Assembly (NCBI RefSeq): GCF_014645795.1
Contig: NZ_BMMK01000012.1
Location: 103,642-167,641 of the forward strand
DNA length: 64,000 nucleotides
Reading direction: 5' to 3'
DNA from: Longimycelium tulufanense
GTDB taxonomy: Bacteria > Actinomycetota > Actinomycetes > Mycobacteriales > Pseudonocardiaceae
In this document: one piece after another, positions 54,181 through 63,736 of the stretch
How positions within the stretch are numbered: the first letter of the stretch is position 1
How the letters are laid out: each line of letters starts with the position of its first letter
Made by a program: the position numbers and the translations under genes
Notes under the pieces: model-generated
The model's input: the letters and a program-made list of their open reading frames with translations, nothing else
Told to the model about the DNA's origin: nothing
The model's database searches: none

Positions 54181-54681
54181 GTGCGCGTCGACCACCAGCG
54201 GTTCACTGCGCTGTACCACGACACCTATCGCACGGTCCACGCCTATGTTTACCGTCGGCTCCCACCCGATGACGTGGCCGACGTTGTGGCCGAGACCTAC
54301 CTGGCGGCGTGGCGACGCCTGGACACGGTGCCTGTCGCCGACCCGGTGCCGTGGCTGTTGGCCACGGCCCGCAACCTGGTGATGACCGCGTGGCGGACCC
54401 GCCGCCATCGCACCGCCCTCACCGTCGCGTTGGCCGAGCTCACCCCGGTGGCTACCGAGCCAGACGTGGCCGAACGCCTCGCGGTGTTCCACGCCGTGGC
54501 CCGGCTGTCGGCCGCCGATCGTGACCTGTTGCTCGCCTCGGCGTGGGATGGGCTTTCGACCGGGCAGATCGCCGCGGTGTTGGGCTGCTCGTACAACGCC
54601 GCGGCCATGCGCCTGCACCGGGCACGCACCCGGCTGGCCGACGCCCTCCAGACCGTCACTGTGGAAGGAGTCACGCCATGA
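54181..54681 (+). CDS. ECF sigma factor
   Basis: A 166-residue ECF sigma factor: sigma-2 FTALYHDTYRTVHAYVYRRL and DVVAETYLAAWRRLD, PWLLATARNLVMTAWR as linker, sigma-4 LSTGQIAAVLGCSYNAAAMR. GTG 54181 follows AAAGGG; an upstream GTG at 54166 is less well placed. It overlaps the next gene by 4 nt (ATGA), the usual arrangement with a regulatory membrane partner. Confidence 0.85.
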   Translation: MRVDHQRFTALYHDTYRTVHAYVYRRLPPDDVADVVAETYLAAWRRLDTVPVADPVPWLLATARNLVMTAWRTRRHRTALTVALAELTPVATEPDVAERLAVFHAVARLSAADRDLLLASAWDGLSTGQIAAVLGCSYNAAAMRLHRARTRLADALQTVTVEGVTP

Positions 54682-55643
54682 CGATGGGACCCGAGCAGGC
54701 CGACCAGGTGCTGCGCCGGCATCGCCTCGACCCGCCCGAGGTTGACCCGCCCGCCCTGCACCCGCCGCGCACCCGGCGGTGGCGGCGTCCGTGGATCGCC
54801 GCTGCCGCCGCGATGGTGACCGTTCTCGGCGTTGCCTCCGTCCTCGCCTGGTCCCAGCGCACCACCGACGTGCAGGTGCCCCCGCTGCTGGAGTACCAGC
54901 CTGCCGCCGCCAGCGACCCGCAGAACCTGTTGCGCGAGCTGGCCGACGTCGCCGAACGTCAGGCGGTCGTGGGTTCGGGCAGCGTGCACTACGCCAAGAC
55001 CCGCACGTGGTCGTTCACCACCGACGCCACCACCCGCGGTGACACGATCGGCACCGACATCCGCGAGGGCACCGTGGAGTTGTGGGAGCGCCCGGATGGC
55101 TCCGGCTACCGCACGACCAAGGGTGGGCAACTGCCGTTCGACACCGCCGACACGGTGGCGCCTCAGACGGACCCGCCCGCGCACTCCACCGGGCCGGTGC
55201 CCCCGGACCTGCGGGACCTCCCGGTCCGGGATGCCGGCTCAGCGGTGGTGGACCGCCTGGATGCCCGCAAGCCCGTCGGCGAGCTCCTGGACGACGTGGC
55301 CGACGCCTGGGTTAAGCGCTCGGGGGACCCCACGACGGCGGCAGCGGTGCTGCGTTTCCTGGCCGACCGCCATGGCCTGCAGGTGGCCGGCACCACCACG
55401 GATCGGGCAGGGCGTGCCGCCGTGGCGGTCTCGGCCGAGGTCACCCTCGGGCGCGGCTGGTTCCCGCACCAGCGCCGCTACCTGCTGATCGACCCCACCA
55501 CCGGATTCCCCCTGGCCCTCGAACACGTCGCCCTGGCGGCCGACGCCCAGGCCCTGGGCATCCGCGTGGCCACCCCAGTGACCGTGCACTACACCCTGTT
55601 CGAGCGGGGCGGCTGGGTCGAGCAGGTACGCCAACCCCTCTAA
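54678..55643 (+). CDS. CU044_5270-family membrane protein, likely partner of the ECF sigma factor
   Basis: A 321-residue protein with a Pro/Arg-rich cytoplasmic N-terminus (residues 1-38), one transmembrane helix (PWIAAAAAMVTVLGVASVLAW), and an extracytoplasmic domain ending YTLFERGGWVEQVRQPL. The architecture matches the CU044_5270 family commonly encoded after ECF genes in actinobacteria; its role as anti-sigma factor is inferred. No zinc-finger Cys/His motif. Translationally coupled to the sigma gene. Confidence 0.75.
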   Translation: MTMGPEQADQVLRRHRLDPPEVDPPALHPPRTRRWRRPWIAAAAAMVTVLGVASVLAWSQRTTDVQVPPLLEYQPAAASDPQNLLRELADVAERQAVVGSGSVHYAKTRTWSFTTDATTRGDTIGTDIREGTVELWERPDGSGYRTTKGGQLPFDTADTVAPQTDPPAHSTGPVPPDLRDLPVRDAGSAVVDRLDARKPVGELLDDVADAWVKRSGDPTTAAAVLRFLADRHGLQVAGTTTDRAGRAAVAVSAEVTLGRGWFPHQRRYLLIDPTTGFPLALEHVALAADAQALGIRVATPVTVHYTLFERGGWVEQVRQPL

Positions 55644-55674
55644 CCGATCCTCCTCGGCCCACCCGCACCGGAAC

Positions 55675-55709
55675 GTGGCCCCCCTCCTCCAGGACACGAG
55701 GGGGGCCAC
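55675..55709. terminator. bidirectional terminator
   Basis: GTGGCCCCCCTC, 11-nt loop, GAGGGGGGCCAC: perfect 12-bp stem between convergent genes. Confidence 0.8.
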
Positions 55710-55724
55710 ACCGTCACGAAGGTG

Positions 55725-56288
55725 TCAGGCGTGGGCCTGGATCCGGCCGACGTTGTCGTTGAACTCGTGCAGATACATGCCCACCGGGGACTGGTAGCGG
55801 ATGCTCCAGCCCTCCCTGCGGTGGGTGAGTGCCCGGTTGTAGATGGTCATCTCGGTGCAGCCGCTGTCCCCCAGGATCGACGACAGTTTCCCGGCCCACT
55901 CACTGTTGGGTTCGACTCGATAGCCGGCGCTGTCACACGGCCCGTCGTTGCCCCAGATCCTGGTCATGTCACCGCGAGCATCCCGGTTGTAGTTGATGTG
56001 CTCATACCAGTACATCATCGTGACCGGGTCGCCCGGGGCCAGACCGGCGGCACGTTGCCGACCAAACCAGGCCATCACCCGGGCCTTCGACTCGGCCTCG
56101 CTGCCCGCACACGTGCGGAACAACAGCGGCGAGTCAGCCTCCGGCGCCGGGGCCCTGCCGTAGACCACGTCGCAGTAGGTGTCACCGTCGCTGGATCTCT
56201 CCGCGGCGTGAGCACCAGGGACAGCGAAACCCAGCGCCGCACCCGTGGCCGCCACCACGGCGACCCAGCGGCGTACGCGTTGTGCCAT
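55725..56288 (-). CDS. secreted hypothetical protein, 187 residues
   Basis: A Sec signal (WVAVVAATGAALGFAVPGAHA then AERSS) precedes a domain with four cysteines, probably two disulfides, and many aromatic residues (GDPVTMMYWYEHINYNRDAR, GWSIRYQSPVGMYLHEFNDN). I do not recognise the family. ATG 56288 follows GGAGGGG. It is alone on its strand between a terminator and an AT-richer promoter region. Confidence 0.75.
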   Translation of the reverse strand: MAQRVRRWVAVVAATGAALGFAVPGAHAAERSSDGDTYCDVVYGRAPAPEADSPLLFRTCAGSEAESKARVMAWFGRQRAAGLAPGDPVTMMYWYEHINYNRDARGDMTRIWGNDGPCDSAGYRVEPNSEWAGKLSSILGDSGCTEMTIYNRALTHRREGWSIRYQSPVGMYLHEFNDNVGRIQAHA

Positions 56289-56497
56289 GAAATGTTTCCC
56301 CTCCACAACAACAGATTCCGACATCACCCACACTCGGGTGAGTCCGACAAACGCTACCCACGGCATCCCGACAGACTCAATACGTAACACTACCCACAAA
56401 ACAATGAGGACACGACCACGCACATTCCCGCAACACACCACCGAATTGCTCCAGTCAGCGGTGTTGCCGACGGAGTGTTCTCACCATTCTGCCCGGA

Positions 56498-56992
56498 ATG
56501 ACGACCACACCGTCGTGCGTACCCCTGTCGACAAAACCATTCTTCCTCACCGTGGCCGTATTCACTACACTCGTCGGCGGTCTCTGGTTCCTGCGTTCCC
56601 ACACACCCGAACAACGCCAGGAACGCGCAGTCCTCGTTACTGGCCTGGCACTACTCAGCACCCTGGTCACCGTCCTCGCCTCCGACAAACTGTGCGCGCT
56701 CGACGTACACCGCTCCCCCCGAACCAAGACGCCGAACTGTGGTTCGACGAGTTCGGCAACGTCGCCACAAGCGACCCCCGCCGCGGGTTCCACCGCTGCG
56801 TCGGGCGGGACCACCCGGGAACTGTCCCTGGGAGGCGCGGTCTCGGCCCGCTACCGATCCAGAGGTCTTTGGGGAATAGATCCCTCGTTCCCCTCGAAGT
56901 TCGATCGTGATCTACAGCGAGACCTGGTTCTGTGCCGGGCCTCCTGGCAGCTACCCAGACCGGACTCCCACCGGCAAGCGACGACGAGCTGA
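56498..56992 (+). CDS. small hypothetical membrane protein, possibly frameshifted
   Basis: The first 65 residues include two transmembrane helices (FFLTVAVFTTLVGGLWFL and AVLVTGLALLSTLVTVLAS). After about codon 70 the frame loses protein-like composition, while another frame (PPNQDAELWFDEFGNVATSD) looks better for about 25 residues. So either the protein is short or the gene carries a shift near 56710. Family unknown. Confidence 0.35.
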   Translation: MTTTPSCVPLSTKPFFLTVAVFTTLVGGLWFLRSHTPEQRQERAVLVTGLALLSTLVTVLASDKLCALDVHRSPRTKTPNCGSTSSATSPQATPAAGSTAASGGTTRELSLGGAVSARYRSRGLWGIDPSFPSKFDRDLQRDLVLCRASWQLPRPDSHRQATTS

Positions 56993-57253
56993 CGACCACA
57001 GATCACCTACACCAGGTCACTTCCGGTCTGCTGGTCGCGCGAAAGCGCGAGGCTAGCTGGATCGAAGCTGCTCCCGCCCTTGGCCCCGCGTATGGGCGAC
57101 AACCACCCTTCACAAGGAACTGTCCAACGGGTCCATTCCGGGCGTGGAACGCCTTCACCGTCCTGCTGGCAACGGGTTCCCCACCGAGCGTGCAGTACGC
57201 CCAACCCTGCTGAAGCCTCACGAGGAGATTCCAGTAGGATTCCGGACCTCCCA
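56993..57253. other. region between the small membrane ORF and the HEAT-repeat gene
   Basis: About 260 bases with no credible gene on either strand; no terminator of note recognised. Confidence 0.3.
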
Positions 57254-58081
57254 TCAGGTGAGGCGTTTGAGTGCCTTCTTGGCTTGGTATCGCAGGTTCT
57301 CGTCGGTGCTGTGGAGAGCTCGTTCCAGATGGGGTTGGGCGGGGGTATGGCGCAGCCGGCCGAGTCCCTGTGCCGCGGCGGGGGCAACGGTGGGGTCCTC
57401 GAGGAGGTCCAGCAGGATCTCAGGAACTCTGGGGTCTTTGGTCTTGGCCAGTCCAGGGTTGACGATCTGTGACCTGGCGTGGCCGAAGGAGGGGTCCCGA
57501 GCGAGTTCGATCATGTCATCGGCCACGGTAGGGTCGGAGAACTTCCCGAGCGTTTCGCCGATCCGCCAGCGGAGTTGTTCCCTGAAGTAGGCCGTGTTGT
57601 CCGGTCGTTGGGGATTTTCTACAGGGAGTGATTCCCGGAAGAGGCGTAGCAGGAGGGGGCGTGCCTGTTTCTTGGCGAAAGGCGCAGAGAGAGCGGACAC
57701 TATGTCCTCAGCCAAGGGCGCGTAGCGGACCTTGGGGAGCCACTCCAGCAGCACTGGGACAGCAGCGCGGTAGTCGAGCGGTCGGCGCGAGGTCTCGTTG
57801 CCATCCTCATCGACGTGTCGGACCTGGACACGGTAGAGGTCTCCGACGCCTTCGAGCTTGTGGTTGATGGCTTCCAAGTCGGGCACGAGTTGCTGCAGTT
57901 CGGCCAGGAGGGGACCAGCGGCTTCGGCGTACAGCCGCCGGCCCTCCTGAACCTCTGGGTCCTCGGCGAGCGTGGCCTCAACACGCTCCCGGATACCAGG
58001 GTCGTTGGCGATACGTTCGACGATCTCCCGGTGAGACATGCCTTCGGAGTTCGTCCACGGCTCGTTCCAGTTGCTGCTCAC
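57254..58081 (-). CDS. HEAT-repeat protein, candidate immunity protein
   Basis: A 275-residue, mostly helical soluble protein. From about residue 105 it consists of HEAT-like helical pairs (RRPLDYRAAVPVLLEWLPKV, DDMIELARDPSFGHARSQIV, DPRVPEILLDLLEDPTVAPA, HLERALHSTDENLRYQAKKA). The N-terminal 80 residues are a charged helical region. Its GTG start overlaps the TGA of the toxin gene (GTGA), so it is made together with the toxin. Position and coupling are those of immunity proteins; no signal peptide, so it would act in the cytoplasm. The role is inferred. Confidence 0.75.
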   Translation of the reverse strand: MSSNWNEPWTNSEGMSHREIVERIANDPGIRERVEATLAEDPEVQEGRRLYAEAAGPLLAELQQLVPDLEAINHKLEGVGDLYRVQVRHVDEDGNETSRRPLDYRAAVPVLLEWLPKVRYAPLAEDIVSALSAPFAKKQARPLLLRLFRESLPVENPQRPDNTAYFREQLRWRIGETLGKFSDPTVADDMIELARDPSFGHARSQIVNPGLAKTKDPRVPEILLDLLEDPTVAPAAAQGLGRLRHTPAQPHLERALHSTDENLRYQAKKALKRLT

Positions 58082-61000
58082 GGGATGATCTCCTGCACCT
58101 GGATGACTCCTCGGTCGCGCAGCTCCTGAAGCTGGCGGGAGAGCTTCGTGCGGCCCCCGGTACGAACGTACAGGATGAATTTTAGACCGTTGGCCTGGGC
58201 GTACTGGAGGTAGTCCTTGAGCTGGGTGGACAGGTACTGGTACCGGACGTTCTTGGCCTCAGCGAGTTCCTTCTTGGCCCGGTTCAGGAAGTCGGGGATG
58301 CGTTCGCGCCCGTTAATGCTGAGGACTTCGGTGTTTTTGACCTCGCCACCCCTTGCCCGGCCGACCGCGGCTTCACCCGCTTGGCCGAGGGCGCAGATCT
58401 TCTTGCCGGAGTTGTGGACCAGTACGGCGAGGTCTCCGGCCGCCACGTAGTAGGTGTGGAAGCTGGCGACGGTGAGGTTGTAGACCCGGCGTTCCTCGCT
58501 CCAGGTATGGGTGGCGGTGACGGTGACGTAGTGGCCATCGGGCAGGCGGAGTCGGTCGTTGGGCTTGAGGTCCTTGGCATCGACCCATCGGCCGGGTTGG
58601 TCGGCCCAGAAGGGGTGGCCATCAGTGGCTGTGACAGCGCCAGCAACTCCATGGCCGTCAGTGACCGTCACGGTCACGAAGGTCTTCGTATCCTCACTGT
58701 TGATCAGGTCGATGACGGGTTGAGCCTGGGTTTGCCCGGTCGTTGGGTCGGTGGCCAGGACCTGGTCGCCGATCTGGACGTCCTGGATGGGTTTGCTGGT
58801 TCCATCACCGAGGAGGACTGGTGTTCCTGCGGTGAAGCTGTTGGCTGCGCACGGATTCTTGATCTGGCGGAAGATGTCCTGGATGAGGTTGCGGGTGTGT
58901 TCCACCAGCTTGCGAGCTGCGGCGACGGTCTGTCGGAACTTTCCGATCCCCTTGGCGATGCGGAAAATCACGACTCCTGCCTCGGGAAGCTTCACCGCGA
59001 CTGCCATGAGCTTGAGTGGACCGAGAGTGTTGATGACCGTCCACAGGCAGCTGCTGATGTAGCCCTCGGTAAAGCAGCGCTTAGCGTCGGTCCAACCGAT
59101 CAGGTCGAGGATGACTTGCCCCCCGTTGGCAAGGACATAGTCGAGTACGTCCTTGCGGGCGTCTGCCTGGGCGGTGCGGTAGTCATTGACGAGGCTGTCT
59201 CCGCCCTCGGCTCGCAGGATGTCCTCATCGCTGCGGAGGTGTCGGTAGTCGTCGTCGGGGTCCACCGCTCCCGGGTCCGGTTCTCCACCCACGCCGTTGT
59301 TGAGATCGTTGCGACGCTGGGCATCTTCATCTCGTTTCTGCGACTCTTCCCGGAGTCGCTTCTCCGCAGCGATACGGGCAGCCTCGGTCGCCGCGCGGGC
59401 GGCTGCAGCGGCGTCCTTGCCTGCCTGAATGGCGTCGGCACGGGCACGCTGGGCGGCGTCGTAGGCCTCGTCGGCAAAGACGCGGGCCCGTTCGGCCGAT
59501 GCGATGGCCTGTGCGGAGGATTTGGCGGCAGCGCGGGCCGCAGCTTGTGCAGAGGTGGCCGCCTCACGGGCCAGGCGTGCCGAGTTGGCGGCCTGATCGG
59601 CCGACCGTTGGGCACGTTCCGCGGACTGGTTGGCGTCCCGTGCGTGCTGCTTGGCCTGGTTGGCGAGATTGCGGGCCTGGCGTGCGTAGCCGGCAGCCTC
59701 GTCAGCGGCGCCACGTGCGAGGGCCGCAGCTTCGTTGGCTTCTGCCGCAGACTGTCGTGCCTGCGCTGCCCAACGCGCGGCTCCGGCCAGGTACGCCTCG
59801 ATTTCGGCGTTGTGCGCTGCGGCGTCAGCGTCCCGCTGCCGAGCCTTGTGTTGGCCGGTCTCCAGGAATGTCCGCAGGTAGGAGGCTGGTCCGGACAGGG
59901 CGGCCTGCGCCGCTGCTTTCACCTCCGGTCCGCCCTCGTGCAGAATCTTCGTGACGTCGATGCGGTCGTCTTCCTCACGGGCCTTGTGCTGTCCGGTACG
60001 GAGGAAGTCGCGCAGCGCCTGGACCGTGTTCTTGTCGAGCGCGGCTTGGGCCGCCGCTTTCACCCGGGGGCCACCGGCGTGCATGATCCGCGCAATCTGG
60101 ATGCGGTAGTCATCCGCCTGGACCTCGTGCTGCCCGGTTACCAGAAACTCCTTGACCTGGTCATGTGTCCCGGTCAGGGCAGCGAGAGCGGCCTCACGCA
60201 GCTTGGGTTTGTCGGTGGTGTCCGCCAGGTACTGGACGCTGGCGCGGTCGTCCTGCTCGATGGCTAGGTCGAGGCCGGTGCGCACGAAGGCGATGGCGTC
60301 GTCGGGCGAGCCAGCCAACGCATCCTCGGCGGCGGCCTTCACCCAGGGACCCCCAGTCTTCATGAGGCGGGCGGCTACCATCCGTCCCTTGATAACAACG
60401 TCGGCCGCTGGTGTGGCTGGGTCTCGGGCTTCGGTGAGTAGGCGAGCGGTGTCGGACTCCAGCTTCGCTTTCTCCCCGGCCTCCCACTCGGCCCTGGCCT
60501 GGCGTTCGGCCTCGGCGCGTGCCTCGTGCTCGGCATCGGCTACGGCTTGGGCCTGCCAGGAAGCCAGTCTCTCAGCGTCGGCCTTGCGCGCGGTGTCATG
60601 AATGCGGCGCGCCTGCTCGGCGGCACGTGTCGCCTGAGCAGCGGCCCGGTTGGCCTCAGCAGCGTGCGCCGCAGCAACGTCGGCTTGCCCAGCCGCCTCG
60701 CCGGCATGCTTCGCGGCATCGTCCGCTGCCGCCGCAGCCGCCTCGGCATGCGCTGCCGCCTGATTGGCCGCATTCCGTGCTTCTTGAGCGTGACCGGCGG
60801 CTTCCTTGGCGATCTCCTGAACCACTCTGGCCGCGCGGGTGGCTTCCTCTGCGGCGCGCTTGGCACGAGATGCAGCAGCCTGGGCCGCCGCCGCGCTGGC
60901 GCCCGCCTGCCGGGCATAGTCACCGGCCTCAGCCGCTGCTGCTGAGGCTGCGGCAGCTTGCTCGCCTGCGCGGGCCGCTGCCACCGCGGCCTCACCAGCA

Positions 61001-62169
61001 GCCAATGCGGCCTGTCCGGCGGCCTCGGCTGCCTGCGCAGCCTTTCTGGCTCCCGCCGCCACGTTGCGCGCGTCCTCAGCCGCCCGACGTGCCTCCGAAG
61101 CGCGGCGTGCATCTTCGTGTGCGGCCTGGGCTGCTTGGTTCGCTCGAGTCGCTGCCTGCCCCGCCATTGCAGCCGCCGTCGCAGCCTGGCTGGCGGCGTT
61201 TGCTGCTGCGCGTGCGGCGTCGTTGGCGACCTCAGCGGCAGCGATCGCGGTCTGGGCCGCCTGCGCGGCCCGGTTCGCAGCATCCGCAGCTCGGCCGGCC
61301 GCGTCCGCAGCCCGCACCGAGGAGTCTCGCGCCGCCTTGGTCTCCGCCGCTGCCTTGGCGGTGGCTTGCCGTGCTAGACGTGCGGCATCCACGGCTCGAT
61401 CAGCAGCGTCCTTGGCCGCCTCTGTTTGCGCCGACGCCCGCGCTCCGGCCTCTCTTGCCAGCTCCGCAAGCTCCGCGACCGACATCGTCTCCTGATCCCG
61501 AGCCGCAGCAACCTGATAACCCAGGCGTAAGAACTCGCGAATGTCCTCAATGGAACCATCTAGCGCGCGTTGAGCCACTTCACGAACCTTGGGTCCGCCG
61601 GTGGACAGCAGCTGCGCTACCCGTACCCGGTCATCCTCGTCCCGAGCCTGCTGATGGCCCGACTGCAGAAAACGCAACAGATCGTCGGTGGAGCCATCCA
61701 GCGCACGCTGTGCCGCTGCCTTCACCTTGGGCCCACCGGAGGGCAGGATCTGGGAGACCTGCGTCCTCAGATCCTCCTCCCACGGCTTCTTCCAACCGGT
61801 ATCGAGGAAAGCGAGCAGGTCACCGACGGTTCCATCCAGTGCACGCTGTGCCGCCTCACGGACCCTGCGCCCGCCGGCGCTGAGGACTTGAGCAACCTTG
61901 ACCCGCAGGTCCTCTTCGGCGGCTGTATGTTGTCCTGTGGTCAGGAATTGCCGAAGCTCCTCCGCCGAGCCGAGGAGTGCGGCCTCAGCCGCCTTGGCTA
62001 CTCTCGATCCACCGGACTTCATCAGCTCGACGGCTTGGCGACGCTTATCGGTTGGGCCTGTGGAGGAGCTTGCCGGTGGCGGAGCCGCTGTAGGGGCGGT
62101 CACCAACCCCGCGATCAACCCGATGACAGCAATTACGAGAACGACAACGCGTAATCCCGACTGTTTCAA
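58078..62169 (-). CDS. secreted ALF-repeat polymorphic toxin with HINT and REase-like C-terminal domain
   Basis: A 1363-residue protein. An N-terminal signal/anchor (VVVLVIAVIGLIAGLVTA) is followed by about five ALF repeats (pattern GGPKVKAAAQRALDGS.., LLRFLQSG). Next come a very Ala-rich coiled-coil of about 350 residues, four more ALF repeats and a second Ala-rich coil. A HINT protease domain starts near residue 1107 (NSFTAGTPVLLGDG, GHPFWAD, SFHTYYVAAGDLAVLVHN). The last 110 residues resemble restriction-endonuclease-fold toxin domains, with Asp1293 and Glu1304-x-Lys1306 (ERIPDFLN, LAEAKNVRYQYLSTQLKDY). HINT would release this nuclease. Coupled to a HEAT-repeat gene. Confidence 0.85.
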   Translation of the reverse strand: MKQSGLRVVVLVIAVIGLIAGLVTAPTAAPPPASSSTGPTDKRRQAVELMKSGGSRVAKAAEAALLGSAEELRQFLTTGQHTAAEEDLRVKVAQVLSAGGRRVREAAQRALDGTVGDLLAFLDTGWKKPWEEDLRTQVSQILPSGGPKVKAAAQRALDGSTDDLLRFLQSGHQQARDEDDRVRVAQLLSTGGPKVREVAQRALDGSIEDIREFLRLGYQVAAARDQETMSVAELAELAREAGARASAQTEAAKDAADRAVDAARLARQATAKAAAETKAARDSSVRAADAAGRAADAANRAAQAAQTAIAAAEVANDAARAAANAASQAATAAAMAGQAATRANQAAQAAHEDARRASEARRAAEDARNVAAGARKAAQAAEAAGQAALAAGEAAVAAARAGEQAAAASAAAAEAGDYARQAGASAAAAQAAASRAKRAAEEATRAARVVQEIAKEAAGHAQEARNAANQAAAHAEAAAAAADDAAKHAGEAAGQADVAAAHAAEANRAAAQATRAAEQARRIHDTARKADAERLASWQAQAVADAEHEARAEAERQARAEWEAGEKAKLESDTARLLTEARDPATPAADVVIKGRMVAARLMKTGGPWVKAAAEDALAGSPDDAIAFVRTGLDLAIEQDDRASVQYLADTTDKPKLREAALAALTGTHDQVKEFLVTGQHEVQADDYRIQIARIMHAGGPRVKAAAQAALDKNTVQALRDFLRTGQHKAREEDDRIDVTKILHEGGPEVKAAAQAALSGPASYLRTFLETGQHKARQRDADAAAHNAEIEAYLAGAARWAAQARQSAAEANEAAALARGAADEAAGYARQARNLANQAKQHARDANQSAERAQRSADQAANSARLAREAATSAQAAARAAAKSSAQAIASAERARVFADEAYDAAQRARADAIQAGKDAAAAARAATEAARIAAEKRLREESQKRDEDAQRRNDLNNGVGGEPDPGAVDPDDDYRHLRSDEDILRAEGGDSLVNDYRTAQADARKDVLDYVLANGGQVILDLIGWTDAKRCFTEGYISSCLWTVINTLGPLKLMAVAVKLPEAGVVIFRIAKGIGKFRQTVAAARKLVEHTRNLIQDIFRQIKNPCAANSFTAGTPVLLGDGTSKPIQDVQIGDQVLATDPTTGQTQAQPVIDLINSEDTKTFVTVTVTDGHGVAGAVTATDGHPFWADQPGRWVDAKDLKPNDRLRLPDGHYVTVTATHTWSEERRVYNLTVASFHTYYVAAGDLAVLVHNSGKKICALGQAGEAAVGRARGGEVKNTEVLSINGRERIPDFLNRAKKELAEAKNVRYQYLSTQLKDYLQYAQANGLKFILYVRTGGRTKLSRQLQELRDRGVIQVQEIIP

Positions 62170-62372
62170 GGCCCGCCCCCGTTTGGTCTAGTCACACGCC
62201 AACCAAAAGCAGTCGCTCTGTTCGTGGCAGCAGACGCTAGCGGCAGCGCCACAGACGAGTAAATCGGCTAGATGGACTATTGCCGAGACCTTGCCAACGC
62301 CCTTCTACTAACCCTCGCATCCGAGCGGGTCATATACGACTACTAACACACCCATGAGCGAGGGGAGCTCAG

Positions 62373-62951
62373 ATGCGTGTCCAAACCCGTCTACTCACCG
62401 TTGCAGTAGTACTAGCCGTTGTACTACCAGCGGGGGCGGTTCACTCCTCAGCAATTCCCCGTCCACAGGCCACACCAACATCAGCCCCGACATCTGAAAA
62501 CGACGAGACACCACCGTCGATCGTGGAGGATTTCGTCCATCCCGGCGCTGAGCGGATCCTCACCGAGCGTGGCATCACTCTCCTCAAAGGTGATGGCAAC
62601 ATGATGATGGTCGAGTGCGGCCCCTCCGGGCTTATCCAAGTCCGAAGCGGAGAAAAAGGACTGATCTGTTTCAAGGCTACGCCTGCCCTCCCGGACAACA
62701 ACGCAACCACCGGGGCCAGCACATCAACCCTGCGACCACCGCCCAGGCCAGAAGCCTGGCTCAAGATGCGCATTCCCGACGTCTACATCATCAAGGGCGA
62801 TGACAACGAGGTATGGGCCACCATGACCTCCAACGGCAAGAAGGAAACCTACGACATCGAACGCAATGGGTGGACCCCGGTCGGAGAAGGAGCTGGCAAG
62901 GATCCGGCCGCACTCCTGGAGATTCGAGTGGTCACACCGTGGAGTAACTAG
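62373..62951 (+). CDS. secreted hypothetical protein, 192 residues
   Basis: A Sec signal (LLTVAVVLAVVLPAGAVHSSA) is followed by a Pro/Thr-rich linker and a domain with two cysteines (MMVECGPSG, KGLICFKA). A second half ends MRIPDVYIIKGDDNEVWATM and LLEIRVVTPWSN. ATG 62373 follows GAGGGGAG. The pseudo-protease gene starts 26 nt downstream, so the two form a secreted pair. Family unknown. Confidence 0.7.
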   Translation: MRVQTRLLTVAVVLAVVLPAGAVHSSAIPRPQATPTSAPTSENDETPPSIVEDFVHPGAERILTERGITLLKGDGNMMMVECGPSGLIQVRSGEKGLICFKATPALPDNNATTGASTSTLRPPPRPEAWLKMRIPDVYIIKGDDNEVWATMTSNGKKETYDIERNGWTPVGEGAGKDPAALLEIRVVTPWSN

Positions 62952-62977
62952 AGCGCTGCCTACAAGGAGAACAGCCC

Positions 62978-63736
62978 ATGTCTCGAACACGTCGTTTCAA
63001 AGTCGCCGCCGCAGGGCTCTTGGGCAGTATCCTTGCCGCCCTGGCCTCGGGGAGCCCTGCCCGCGCCATCGCCAACGGCACCCCCAACTCGGAATACCCA
63101 GAACCCGAATGGGCCACGGTAAAGATCAATATTGACTACGGGGACCGTGGCTGCTCCGGCGTCTGGCTCGGTGACCAGTGGCTCATCACCGCTGCAAGCT
63201 GTTTCGCCGATGATTCCACCAAGGGGTTTCACATCCCGCCGGGACCCCCCAAGAAGTTCACCACAGTCAATGGCGTCAAGATCGTCCAACTCGTTCCACG
63301 AAGCGATCGCGACCTGGTACTTGCCAAAATAGAGAAACTTATCTACGGCCTGCCAGCGAGGCTTGCAGACACAACGCCACGAATCGGCGAAAAAATGCAG
63401 ATCGCAGGCTGGGGACGCACCCATAACAAATGGGTCCCGAAGGACCACCAAATCGGCGAGGCCTCGGTAACCAAGATCACCGACACCACGATCCGCATCG
63501 CCGGACAGGCCAGCACCTGCAAGGGCGACGCCGGGGGACCCACCTACCGACAAATACCTACCGTCGGACTGGACCCCACGACAGCTCGGCCCCCCAGCCC
63601 TAAATACGAACTCGTCGCCATCCATGGCGCTTCGTGGCAGCATGGGTGCATCGGCGTCGACCAGACCCGCAACGGGGCCATCGAAGCCCGCGTCGACAAC
63701 ATCCTCGACTGGATTCGCGAGCAAACCAAGCACTAG
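62978..63736 (+). CDS. secreted trypsin-fold (S1) protein lacking catalytic His and Ser
   Basis: A 252-residue secreted protein with signal peptide (VAAAGLLGSILAALASGSPARA) and a chymotrypsin fold. The His-loop reads LITAASC, with Ser74 where the catalytic His of TAAHC belongs. The Asp is kept (Asp112, RDLVLAKI). The Ser-loop reads CKGDAGGP, with Ala185 in place of the nucleophile. The disulfide cysteines around both loops remain. It cannot be a serine protease in the usual way and is probably a binding protein. Second gene of a secreted pair; AAGGAG lies before ATG 62978. Confidence 0.85.
   Translation: MSRTRRFKVAAAGLLGSILAALASGSPARAIANGTPNSEYPEPEWATVKINIDYGDRGCSGVWLGDQWLITAASCFADDSTKGFHIPPGPPKKFTTVNGVKIVQLVPRSDRDLVLAKIEKLIYGLPARLADTTPRIGEKMQIAGWGRTHNKWVPKDHQIGEASVTKITDTTIRIAGQASTCKGDAGGPTYRQIPTVGLDPTTARPPSPKYELVAIHGASWQHGCIGVDQTRNGAIEARVDNILDWIREQTKH

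Noticed and set aside
58381..60267. 628-codon plus-strand frame
   Set aside because: Antisense shadow of the Ala-rich toxin gene; repetitive low-complexity sequence.
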